From the NCBI GenBank assembly GCA_946478675.1, contig CAMLEF010000063.1:1-16580 (forward strand): 16,580 nt of DNA. Direction: 5' to 3'. Below, one piece after another: positions 7,901 through 12,917 of this stretch (position 1 is its first letter; each line of letters starts with the position of its first letter). The DNA is from an uncultured Flavobacteriales bacterium (GTDB lineage: Bacteria > Bacteroidota > Bacteroidia > Palsa-965). The notes under the pieces are model-generated. The model worked only from the letters and a program-made list of their open reading frames with translations, was not told the origin of the DNA and did not search any database. A program made the translations under genes and the position numbers.

Positions 7901-9248
7901 TCATCTGCCCGCCGATCACCGAATTGGCCCCGGTCCCCACTCTCACCCTGACAACGCGTGATGCCGCAATATACTCGGCCTGGTCGTCGCCCGAAGCATC
8001 AGTTTTGTTGCCGCTGTTCGGACCGTAAGTGATCTTCAGCGATCCCGGAACATACACGGCGTTATATTCGAGCGTATCCGTGATGAACGTATTCACCGAA
8101 GGATCCGAACCGATGTTCTTGCCGACGATCGTGTATTCGAGAATATCGCCCGGCAAAACCGAACCGCCGTTCAAATCGACGACACGACAGGCCGCACGAA
8201 GGTCAGGCTCGTAAACGTCGATCGCCATCGTCACGACCTGCGTGAGGAAGGTTTCACCACCGGTTGTTAAGCGTAACGTAGCTGACGTTGCGCTGTTGCC
8301 GATGTAGTTTTTCGCTGCGTTGTTCGGAATAAAAATATCCGCGTCGTAACCGAGACTATTCGTGTATCCCGGGTTGATGAACGGCGAAACTTTCTGCACG
8401 CCATTATAGGAAAGCGTACTGTTGAAGATGTCGTTCGTCGGGTTAACGGCGTCGGAAATATTGACGAAGCCGCTGCCGCCGTTGAACATGAGCTGATCGC
8501 CCGTCGAGCTGCGATCGCCATCGTAGGTGACGTTACCTACTTCAAACGTTACAGGTCCGGAGAGCGGCGTCAAAAATCCGCTGACGGAAATGTCGGTGGT
8601 GGGATTGGAACCGGAAACGTTAGAAAGTCCGTTGAAGACCGTGAGGTTACGCATCGGCTGCAAATCGTTACGATAAACGACGACGATTGTCCACCCGCCG
8701 AAACGGTTCGATCCGCCGACACGCGCCGCAACGTTTGCGCAGGTGAATCGCGCATTCGTTCCTGACGCCTGTACGATGGTGGTAATGTCTTTGAAGCAAT
8801 GATAAGTATCGAAACCGACAGCATTGTCCTGGAGCTGATCGGCCGTCAGGCTCACGTACGAGCCGTTGTTCACTTTCAGTTTCACCTGGTTGCGCGTAGC
8901 GTAATTCGCACCTGCGCTGGTCATCTCGCCGCCCCAGTACAAACCGGCCCACGAGATCTGGCTGCACAACGGAAGCGCAAGACTATCCGAAGAAGACGAG
9001 AACGTGGAGCCGTCCGCATCGATGTCAACGTACGCCGCAGTGAAACCGTTGTCGGTTGACGTTCCTGCAGGAGGAATTTCAGCACGGCCGGTTCCGCAGC
9101 TTCCTCCGCTGCAGGTTACCGACGTATTCGAGATATAGCGAATGCCGCCTTTCTGCGTTGTCTGGTAACGAATCGTAAAAGGAGTGATGACCTGGCTGAA
9201 GAGGGAAAAGCCCAGCAGCACAAAAAGACAGGTAAGTCTTTGTTTCAT
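1974..9248 (-). CDS. Giant modular surface adhesin with Ig-like, PKD-like and TSP3 repeats and a type B T9SS sorting domain
   Basis: This 2424-aa protein starts at ATG 9246-9248. Residues 1-19 are a signal peptide (MKQRLTCLFVLLGFSLFSQ). Residues about 20-350 form a beta-rich N-terminal domain with WAGLYWGG, CFKDITTIV and GGWTIVVVYRND, a pattern I associate with N-domains of DUF11 adhesins. Residues about 350-510 resemble a DUF11 domain (PGDILEYTIVGKNIG...ITDTL). Then come 12 Ig-like repeats (533-1505), 5 PKD-like repeats (1506-1929), 10 TSP3-like repeats (1930-2330) and a CHU_C/type B C-terminal domain (2331-2424; FSPNGDGINDIFEI, FNRWGNLVYE, GTYFYVIDL, GYIFVNRK). The protein is presumably exported through the T9SS and held at the cell surface. 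Paired cysteines in the repeats suggest disulfides. It resembles SprB in general plan but is not shown to be an orthologue; adhesion or gliding is inferred. The ligand is unknown. Its gene is first in a cassette with the PorP/SprF-like and PorE-like genes. Confidence 0.95.
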   Translation of the reverse strand: MKQRLTCLFVLLGFSLFSQVITPFTIRYQTTQKGGIRYISNTSVTCSGGSCGTGRAEIPPAGTSTDNGFTAAYVDIDADGSTFSSSSDSLALPLCSQISWAGLYWGGEMTSAGANYATRNQVKLKVNNGSYVSLTADQLQDNAVGFDTYHCFKDITTIVQASGTNARFTCANVAARVGGSNRFGGWTIVVVYRNDLQPMRNLTVFNGLSNVSGSNPTTDISVSGFLTPLSGPVTFEVGNVTYDGDRSSTGDQLMFNGGSGFVNISDAVNPTNDIFNSTLSYNGVQKVSPFINPGYTNSLGYDADIFIPNNAAKNYIGNSATSATLRLTTGGETFLTQVVTMAIDVYEPDLRAACRVVDLNGGSVLPGDILEYTIVGKNIGSDPSVNTFITDTLEYNAVYVPGSLKITYGPNSGNKTDASGDDQAEYIAASRVVRVRVGTGANSVIGGQMNNSSLGTDSTQIKFRAMATTDCVVLQCDNIINNRSYIFGTGNVSGNAWSNGSNPDIFDGSGCPVPGTTNTPISAASCSPPSIASNSPVCTGSTISFTSSPSSSVATYSWTGPGGFVSSAANPTRANATAAMAGTYTCVVSMPSSTCSFTMTTTVAVNTTPATPAPSSNSPVCSGNTINLLTSAVAGATYSWTGPSSFSSALQNPTRVNATIAMAGTYSVTVTANGCTSAVGTTVVVVNTTPATPSPLSNTPVCTGNTINLSTTAVAGATYSWTGPSAFASAIQNPARTNATTAMAGTYSVTVTTNGCTSGVGTTVVVVNTTPATPTAGSNSPVCSGNTINLSTPAVAGATYSWTGPNSFASSVQNPVITNATTAMAGTYSVTVTTNGCASAVGTTAVVVNSTPVTPSPLSNSPVCTGNTINLSTTAVAGATYSWTGPNSFASALQNPAITNATTAMSGTYSLTITTNGCTSAVGTVAVVVNTTPATPTASSNSPVCTGNTINFSTAAVAGATYSWTGPNSFSSSLQNPVISNAATAMAGTYSVTVTTNGCTSGIGTTVVVVNTTPATPTANSNSPVCSGNTISLSTAAVAGATYSWTGPNSFSSSVQNPVITNATTAMSGTYSVTVTTNGCTSAVGTAAVVVNATPATPSVSSNSPVCTGNTINLSTPAVAGATYSWTGPNSFSSSLQNPAITNATTAMSGTYSVTVATNGCSSGIGTVAVVVNTTPATPTASSNSPVCSGNTINLSTPAVAGATYSWTGPNSFASSVQNPTISNATTAMSGTYSVTVTTNGCSSAVGTTTVVVNTTPATPAPSSNSPVCTGNTINLSTPAVAGATYSWTGPNSFSSSVQNPAITNATTAMSGTYSVTITTNGCSSGIGTVAVVVNTTPATPTASSNSPVCSGNTINLSTAAVAGATYSWTGPNSFSSSLQNPSITNATTAMSGTYSLTITTTGCTSAVGTTAVVVNTAPATPVVSSNSPVCENNAINFSTPAVAGATYAWTGPNSFSSSLQNPVIASATSADAGTYSLTVTTNGCTSGVGTTTVAVSSLPTISNAGATQAICGLAATLAGNTVTSGTGTWTQTAGPGTTTFSNANDPAATATVSAYGTYTFEWTIANSPCTASSSSVNVTFDEMPTTAVAGADQSVCTTTGSVTMTANAATVGAGAWTQVSGPAATITSASSETTTVTALTTSGTYLFAWTISHGVCSASSDTMQISVMDPPTIANAGADQSLCAATSATMSANAAAVGTGTWSQLSGPNTATITTPSSETTPMTNLVAGTYTFVWTIDNAPCSASNDTMQVVVYDLPTTALAGNDTAVCAAPGDATLNGNTPAIGNGQWTQISGPATAMIAAPGSAVTAVNGLTAAGTYVFQWTISNGVCLSSVDTVQITVDAPATVAAAGADQAVCTTTATLNANVPVSGTGIWTQMSGPTTAVISSPSSASTAISNLGPGTYSFAWTITNGVCASSSDTVLVIFSACDSDGDGVPDYVENADGTNPNDPCSYLAGNVTLPQGGAWNAADCDGDGVTNGTEVVDGTNPNDPCSLVLADITLAQGGAWNAADCDGDGVTNGTEIVDGTNPNDPCSYVAANITLTPSGAWSAADCDGDGVTNGTEITDGTNSNDPCSYVSGNITLPQGGAWNAADCDGDGVTNGTEVVDGTNPNDPCSLVLADITLAQGGAWNAVDCDGDGVTNGTEIVDGTNPNDPCSYVAANITLTPSGAWSAADCDGDGVTNGTEITDGTNSNDPCSYVSGNVTLPQGGAWNAADCDGDGVTNGTEVADGTNPNDPCSYVASGITLPQGGEWSAADCDGDGVANGTEVTDNTNPNDPCSYLVQSQTMTPGSAWNALDCDGDGLSNGTELAGGSNPLNGCDPNPCGLDIPAGFSPNGDGINDIFEIKGITSYPNNKVTIFNRWGNLVYEGTGYDNNTVRWDGTNSGDLSTGSGTVPEGTYFYVIDLGDGSKTISGYIFVNRK
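1977..2258 (-). other. Type B T9SS C-terminal sorting domain (CHU_C, gliding motility-associated)
   Basis: The last 94 residues of the adhesin begin IPAGFSPNGDGINDIFEIKG and continue with VTIFNRWGNLVYE, a WDGTNSG turn, VPEGTYFYVIDL and a final SGYIFVNRK. This is the full pattern of the gliding motility-associated C-terminal domain (CHU_C, TIGR04131-type). In characterised Flavobacterium proteins it acts as a type B export signal that needs a cognate SprF-like partner. Such a partner is encoded 29 bp downstream. Confidence 0.95.
2259..3461 (-). repeat. Ten tandem TSP3-like calcium-binding repeats (41 aa, 123 bp)
   Basis: Ten units cover adhesin residues 1930-2330. Eight internal units are exactly 41 aa. 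Each opens with DCDGDGVTNGTE (variants CDSDGDGVPD and DCDGDGLSNG), then DGTNPNDPCS, then a variable TLPQGGAWNAA-type segment. The DxDGDG acidic loop is the calcium-binding core of thrombospondin type 3 repeats. Each unit also has two cysteines, in CDGDG and DPCS. Such arrays form rigid, calcium-dependent stalks; here it sits directly before the sorting domain. Units 2-4 (2967-3335) and 5-7 (2598-2966) are a three-unit tandem duplication. Confidence 0.93.
2598..3335 (-). repeat. 369-bp tandem duplication (three TSP3 units, two copies)
   Basis: Copies 2598-2966 and 2967-3335 each encode three 41-aa units in the same order (VVDG/LVLAD, IVDG/YVAAN, ITDG/YVSGN types). Positions 2634-2828 and 3003-3197 are identical over 195 bases at an exact offset of 369. 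On both sides the copies differ by scattered, mostly silent substitutions. This implies an expansion by duplication, with the central part copied or converted more recently than the flanks. Confidence 0.93.
3462..4733 (-). repeat. Five tandem PKD-like repeats (about 78-88 aa)
   Basis: Adhesin residues 1506-1929 comprise five units starting near 1506, 1591, 1678, 1764 and 1852. Shared features are an opening GADQxVC, a central GTGTWTQxSGP, a TxxGTYxFxWTIxNGxC strand pair and a closing DTMQIxV. This is the PKD/REJ-like beta-sandwich wording common in Bacteroidota surface proteins. The units are much more diverged in DNA than the neighbouring Ig array, so this section appears older or less subject to homogenisation. 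Each has a conserved pair of cysteines. Confidence 0.85.
4734..7652 (-). repeat. Twelve tandem Ig-like repeats (mostly 81 aa, 243 bp)
   Basis: Adhesin residues 533-1505 hold 12 units; units 2-11 are each exactly 81 aa. The consensus runs SNSPVCTGNTINLST, AVAGATYSWTGPNSFSSS, QNPAITNATTAMSGTYSVTV, TNGCTSAVGT, then a Thr/Pro linker NTTPATPTAS. Two cysteines per unit (PVC and NGC) could form an intradomain disulfide. Unit 1 is divergent, and unit 12 has CENN in place of CTGN/CSGN. Units 6-11 alternate between two subtypes, giving a 486-bp higher-order period. Confidence 0.93.
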
Positions 9249-9295
9249 GAGATTGGAATAAGAAGCAGCGGAAATTGGGGTTCTGTTTGCTGCGG

Positions 9296-9303
9296 CAAAG
9301 GTA
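9296..9303 (-). promoter_or_regulatory. Candidate Bacteroidota -7 promoter element for the adhesin cassette
   Basis: Read on the minus strand, this octamer is TACCTTTG, an exact match to the Bacteroidota -7 consensus TAnnTTTG. It lies about 47 bases from the adhesin ATG, giving a 5' leader of roughly 40 nt. No clear TTG-type -33 element is seen at the usual spacing, which lowers confidence and could mean that an activator is needed. Confidence 0.45.
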
Positions 9304-9335
9304 TTCCATCCCTATACGGCACTTCGTGTTGCTCA

Positions 9336-9356
9336 CCGGACAAAACCCGGACAAAA
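9336..9356 (-). promoter_or_regulatory. Tandem 10-bp direct repeat upstream of the adhesin promoter (possible operator)
   Basis: CCGGACAAAA on the plus strand (TTTTGTCCGG on the minus strand) occurs at 9336-9345 and 9347-9356. The start-to-start distance is 11 bp, about one helical turn. The pair sits 33-53 bp upstream of the candidate -7 element. This is a typical place for an activator site, but no binding protein can be named from the sequence. Confidence 0.4.
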
Positions 9357-9375
9357 AGCGCCGTATGTAAACAAA

Positions 9376-9407
9376 GTCTTAAAGAATCTTACAGTAACGT
9401 CTTAAAG
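9376..9407 (-). promoter_or_regulatory. GTCTTAAAG direct repeats between the regulator gene and the adhesin
   Basis: GTCTTAAAG occurs perfectly at 9376-9384 and 9399-9407, 23 bp apart, with a degenerate copy ATCTTACAG between them (9386-9394). GTAAC is also repeated at 9394-9398 and 9407-9411. The set lies 26 bp past the stop codon of the response regulator gene and upstream of the adhesin promoter candidate. Repeats of this spacing can bind dimeric regulators; the AT-rich composition makes chance possible. Confidence 0.3.
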
Positions 9408-9432
9408 TAACATCGCGCATGATACACCGCAA

Positions 9433-10314
9433 CTAAAACGCGATGATGTATTTCTCGAGGCTGTCTTCCGGCGCGAGGCCGAATTTTTTGCGGATGCGGT
9501 AACGGCTTTTTTCGACTGCAGCCAGCGACACGTTCATGAGGCTGGCGATGTCTTTGCTGCTCATGCCGGCTTTCACGAGCACACAGAATTTCAATTCTCC
9601 GGCCGAAAGATCTTCGTGCTTCCTGCTGAGCGAAGAAAGAAAATCTTTGTCGAGACGGCTGAACTGCTGGAAGAGCTCGTCCCAATAACCTTCGATGTTG
9701 ATGAGGCCGTCGATGTGACGTGCGGCAGCCGTAGGATCTTCGCCACCATTAAGACGATCGCGAAGATTGATGAGCACTTCGTTCTTGCGCGAAAGCTGGA
9801 TGAGATAGTCGTTGAGCTGCTTGCGGATCGCGTCGAGCTCGGTGTTCAGCACTCTCGCCTGCAATTCGGCCGTGAGCTTTTCCAATTGCACGCGCTCGTT
9901 GAAGCTTTTCTTCTGCTGCAAGGCCGAACGGATACGCGCAGTCAGCTCCACCGGCTCCGTCGGCTTGCGGATGAAATCCCACGCGCCCATCTCCAGCGCC
10001 TTCACGAGGTTGTTGGTCGACGTCATTACGCCGGTGTACATCAGCACGGGAATTTCTTTCCAGTCGTAATGCGCCACCATTTCCTGCAGCACCTGGAAGC
10101 CGTCCTTCACCGGCATTTCCCAATCGAGCAGCACGAGATCGACAGCACGCCGCCCGAGAATATCGATCACTTGTCCGCCGTGCGCAGCGGAAAGCACCTT
10201 GACGTTTTTCGCCAGCTTCATCACCGTGCTCACCACGAGTTCGCGGTTGCCGGGATCATCGTCAGCGACGAGAATGGTTTTGTCTTCGAAAATATTTTCT
10301 TCAGGCGCGTGCAA
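9433..10314 (-). CDS. Response regulator: receiver, coiled coil, LuxR/GerE-type HTH
   Basis: This 293-aa protein is read from TTG 10312-10314 (TTGCACGCGCCT) because an in-frame TGA at 10321-10323 leaves no ATG upstream. Residues 12-125 are a receiver domain with the acidic pocket VADDD (D18-D20), phosphoacceptor D64 in LLDWEMP, T94 in YTG and K117 in RKP. Residues about 125-215 form a helical, probably coiled-coil linker. Residues about 228-293 are a LuxR/GerE HTH (LSAGELKFCVLVKAGMSSKD, then IASLMNVSLAAVEKSRYRIR), close to the C-terminal end of Bacteroidota TPR-LuxR regulators. The start overlaps the upstream kinase gene by 14 bp, so the two are probably translationally coupled. The protein should be phosphorylated by that kinase and bind DNA. 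The adhesin operon immediately downstream is a candidate target, by position only. Confidence 0.92.
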   Translation of the reverse strand: MHAPEENIFEDKTILVADDDPGNRELVVSTVMKLAKNVKVLSAAHGGQVIDILGRRAVDLVLLDWEMPVKDGFQVLQEMVAHYDWKEIPVLMYTGVMTSTNNLVKALEMGAWDFIRKPTEPVELTARIRSALQQKKSFNERVQLEKLTAELQARVLNTELDAIRKQLNDYLIQLSRKNEVLINLRDRLNGGEDPTAAARHIDGLINIEGYWDELFQQFSRLDKDFLSSLSRKHEDLSAGELKFCVLVKAGMSSKDIASLMNVSLAAVEKSRYRIRKKFGLAPEDSLEKYIIAF

Positions 10315-12625
10315 GGTCCATCAGTTTTTTGAATTGTTCGTCATTCGCATGGTACACCGCCTGCGAAACGCGGTTCAGCCAGTCGGCCAGCGCAACGGAA
10401 TGACCGACATCAAATGTATCGATCAGCTTTCGCAATTCGGTTGTGTCAAAAATCTCGTAAGCGGAAAGCGCCGTCACGAATTCCGCAAGACGCTTCTGCT
10501 CATCGGGTGTCAATGCTACTGCGCGCAACGGCAGATTCTCTTCTGCTCCATCGAAAATATCCGCATCCGCCGCGTCTTTCAGCACGATCGTAAACTTCGC
10601 GCCGCCCGAAGGAACATTCTCCGCCGTGATCGTTCCGTCCATCTGCGTTACGAATTCATGCACGAGCATTAGCCCGAGGCCGCCGCCTTTCCGCGCAATA
10701 TTGATCTGCTCTTTCTGCGCGAACAACTGCGACAGCGTTTCATCGTCGATGCCCGGGCCGTTGTCTTCGATGGTGATCAGCGCGTCCTTGTCTTTTTTGT
10801 CGACGCAGATGCGCACCGTTCCTCCTGCGGGAATATGCCGGATCGCATTCGAAAGAAGATTGCGCAGCACCACCTGCAGCAGGTTGCGATCGGATTGAAT
10901 ATGATCGACGCGAATGATTTTCGTGATGGTGATGCTTTGCGCGAGCGCCTGGTTGCGGAACAGCCGCAGCACTTCGTCGACCGTGGAAGTGACCTGCAGC
11001 GGCGCGCGGACCACGCTGATCTTTTCCTTCTGCAGGCTCACCCATTGCATGAGATTATCGAGCAGCACGTACGCTTTGCGCGAAGCTTCGTGAATTGCTT
11101 CCGCATTCGCCGCCACTTTCGTCAGGTCGTTTGACTTCACGCTCGACACGAGAATATTCGACATGCCGATGAGCGTGTTGAACGGGCTGCGCAGGTCGTG
11201 GCTGATGACGGACAGAAATTTTTCTTTCGTGAGATTCGCTTCCTGCAGCTCTTCGTTGTATTGTTCGATCAGCCGGTTCTTCTTGCGGATCTGGAAAAAG
11301 AAAAACAATCCGCCCGCTACGACGAACAGCAACAGGCCTGTGAAAGCATACAGCAATATTTTTTCCCGCTGCTGCTTGGCGACGACTTCGTCTTTGCGCG
11401 CCAGCTCCGCCTGCTGGTGCTCGATGCGGGATTTGTCGCGCAATTCTTTCACCACGCTTCCCGCCATGAGCCAGCTTTCGTCGAGTGTCTGCCCGCGCAT
11501 CGAATCGCTTTCCTGGTGATACAGCATGCGGTAACGGTAATACTGCTCCTTGTTGCCGGCGGCGTCGAAATAATCCGCGTACAATTCGTACAACCGCAGG
11601 CGCATGTCGGGGCTTTGATGAACGATCGGCGTGGCGTCCATGCGGCGAATGCAGGCCAGCGCACTGTCATTCATTTTCTTTCCGAGATAATACCGCGCCC
11701 AGATCGCATAGGAACTGGTGGTGCGCCGATCATAGCCGTTGCGTGCAAAAACCACTGCGCCTTCCCGGAGATAACGTGCGGCGCTGTCCCATTCGTGCTT
11801 CTCGACGAACACTTGTGCCAGTGCGTTGTAAGCGCCGGCATATTCTTCCCGCAGCGCAATACGATCGGTGTGCGTGTTGATCGCAGGATCATTGAACGTA
11901 GCGATCACCTGCCGGAGATAATATTCCGCCGAATCGTACTGCTTCATCTCGCGAAAACAAATTCCCATCAGCAGCTTCGAATCGCCGGCGACGATGGGAT
12001 CTTTCAGCTCGTCGGTGCGAAGGGCTTTGGTGCGCCGCATCTCATACAGCGCGGAATCGTAATTCTTCTGCGAAAGATAGATCTGCGCGAAGTTGTTATG
12101 CACCGTGCACCTGCCCTGCACGTTTTTCTCTTTGCGGAAAGCATACAGCGCCTGCCAGTAGCTTTCTTTCGCGAGCGTCATCAGGCCGAAACGGTAATAT
12201 GCGTTCCCGATATCGACGTAAGCGTAGCCATCCATTTTCCCGATGCTGTTCATCGCTTCGGCATACGCTTCGAGAAAACGGATATAGCGCGTGTAATCGC
12301 CGAGCTGCGCGTACGCGATGGCTTTGTAGCGGTATTGTACTTCGAAATACGCGGCGGAATCGGTGATAGGATTTTTTTCCATCAGCGCCACGAGCTGTTC
12401 GTCGATGCGCAGCGCTTCTTTCGGATCGGAATTCACCACCGTCATGAACAGCGTGCGCATGCCGCCGATCTTGCTTTCGAGGTAATGCGGATCTTCCGGA
12501 GAAAGTGCGGCGATCTCCCTGCGAATGGTATCGGCAGAACTTTTCTGTGCGCTGAGGATGATTGTACTCAGCAGGAAAAGCAAGACAACGAAGGCGCGCA
12601 TATGTCTACAGAAGCTGCAATTCAT
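10301..12625 (-). CDS. TPR-sensor histidine kinase
   Basis: This 774-aa protein starts at ATG 12623-12625; Met9 (ATG 12599-12601) is an alternative that leaves a cleaner signal peptide (MRAFVVLLFLLSTIILSAQ). Residues about 80-370 are TPR-like helical repeats, presumably periplasmic. Residues 422-445 are a membrane helix flanked by coiled-coil segments. The kinase core follows: HisKA with phosphoacceptor H476 in SHDLRSPFNTLIG, then HATPase with the N box NLLSNAIRH (N593), G1 DNGPGID (D621), G2 GGGLGLML and G3 SGGAKFTI. All catalytic boxes are intact. After the ATPase (about 684-774) comes a helical tail rather than a fused receiver. The domain order is typical of Bacteroidota TPR kinases. The sensed signal is unknown. 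The receiver is encoded separately by the overlapping downstream gene, its likely partner. I see no clear promoter upstream. Confidence 0.93.
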   Translation of the reverse strand: MNCSFCRHMRAFVVLLFLLSTIILSAQKSSADTIRREIAALSPEDPHYLESKIGGMRTLFMTVVNSDPKEALRIDEQLVALMEKNPITDSAAYFEVQYRYKAIAYAQLGDYTRYIRFLEAYAEAMNSIGKMDGYAYVDIGNAYYRFGLMTLAKESYWQALYAFRKEKNVQGRCTVHNNFAQIYLSQKNYDSALYEMRRTKALRTDELKDPIVAGDSKLLMGICFREMKQYDSAEYYLRQVIATFNDPAINTHTDRIALREEYAGAYNALAQVFVEKHEWDSAARYLREGAVVFARNGYDRRTTSSYAIWARYYLGKKMNDSALACIRRMDATPIVHQSPDMRLRLYELYADYFDAAGNKEQYYRYRMLYHQESDSMRGQTLDESWLMAGSVVKELRDKSRIEHQQAELARKDEVVAKQQREKILLYAFTGLLLFVVAGGLFFFFQIRKKNRLIEQYNEELQEANLTKEKFLSVISHDLRSPFNTLIGMSNILVSSVKSNDLTKVAANAEAIHEASRKAYVLLDNLMQWVSLQKEKISVVRAPLQVTSTVDEVLRLFRNQALAQSITITKIIRVDHIQSDRNLLQVVLRNLLSNAIRHIPAGGTVRICVDKKDKDALITIEDNGPGIDDETLSQLFAQKEQINIARKGGGLGLMLVHEFVTQMDGTITAENVPSGGAKFTIVLKDAADADIFDGAEENLPLRAVALTPDEQKRLAEFVTALSAYEIFDTTELRKLIDTFDVGHSVALADWLNRVSQAVYHANDEQFKKLMDLARA

Positions 12626-12743
12626 TTCAAGGCGCCGCCATTGGGGAATGAAGCGGGAGATTGCAGCAAGTTACGAATTGACGGATTGCCGTTGGCGAAT
12701 GGCGGAATTTTCCTGTTGCTGCGGAAAGTCCGATCGCGTGGAG

Positions 12744-12760
12744 ATTCTGCTGCGCAGAAT
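12744..12760. repeat. Small perfect inverted repeat (7-bp stem, 3-nt loop)
   Basis: ATTCTGC at 12744-12750 pairs with GCAGAAT at 12754-12760. One base separates it from the next palindrome. It lies about 120 bp upstream of the kinase start codon. There is no T-tract, so it is not a simple terminator. Confidence 0.55.
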
Positions 12761-12761
12761 G

Positions 12762-12785
12762 GTGCCGGGTGTCAACACCCGGCAC
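12762..12785. repeat. Near-perfect palindrome (11-bp arms, 2-bp centre)
   Basis: GTGCCGGGTGT (12762-12772) is followed by CA and its exact complement ACACCCGGCAC (12775-12785). It lies upstream of the kinase gene and downstream of the rpoC terminator. It could be an operator, a cruciform or a copy of a dispersed element. No T-tract follows on either strand. Confidence 0.7.
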
Positions 12786-12849
12786 GCCGGACGCTGCCGG
12801 CGTTGTGCCGCTGTTATTTGAAACAACCCAACTACAACAACCCGTCTCA

Positions 12850-12917
12850 TTTTTTTGCTTCGGTTGTCAGGCCGAGTAGCGAAGCGTATCGAGGCCTGGC
12901 AACCGAAGCAAAAAAAA
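12850..12917. repeat. Long REP-like palindrome between rpoC and the kinase gene
   Basis: Arms 12857-12873 (GCTTCGGTTGTCAGGCC) and 12893-12909 (GGCCTGGCAACCGAAGC) pair over 17 positions with a single T:G wobble. They are extended by T7 at 12850-12856 and an A-tract at 12910-12917. The 19-nt centre contains GAGTAGCGAAGCGTATCGA. On both strands the T-tract comes before the hairpin and an A-tract follows, so it does not look like a standard terminator. Its right A-tract is shared with the rpoC terminator. The wording GTCAGGCCGAG...GGCCTG recalls dispersed REP-type palindromes; that is recollection and has not been tested by search. Confidence 0.75.

Noticed and set aside
3553..8028. Series of plus-strand open frames of 200-360 codons across the adhesin
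   Set aside because: They are repetitive because the adhesin DNA is repetitive (shared strings such as EEEKLFGPVHEYVAPAT are the reverse of SWTGPNSFSSS). No independent gene signals are seen.
9314..9366. 7-bp inverted pair ATACGGC / GCCGTAT flanking the CCGGACAAAA repeats
   Set aside because: Short arms 39 bp apart with no extension; expected by chance.
12850..12909. Long palindrome as a second terminator
   Set aside because: On both strands the T-tract precedes the hairpin and an A-tract follows, so the U-tract needed after the stem is absent.
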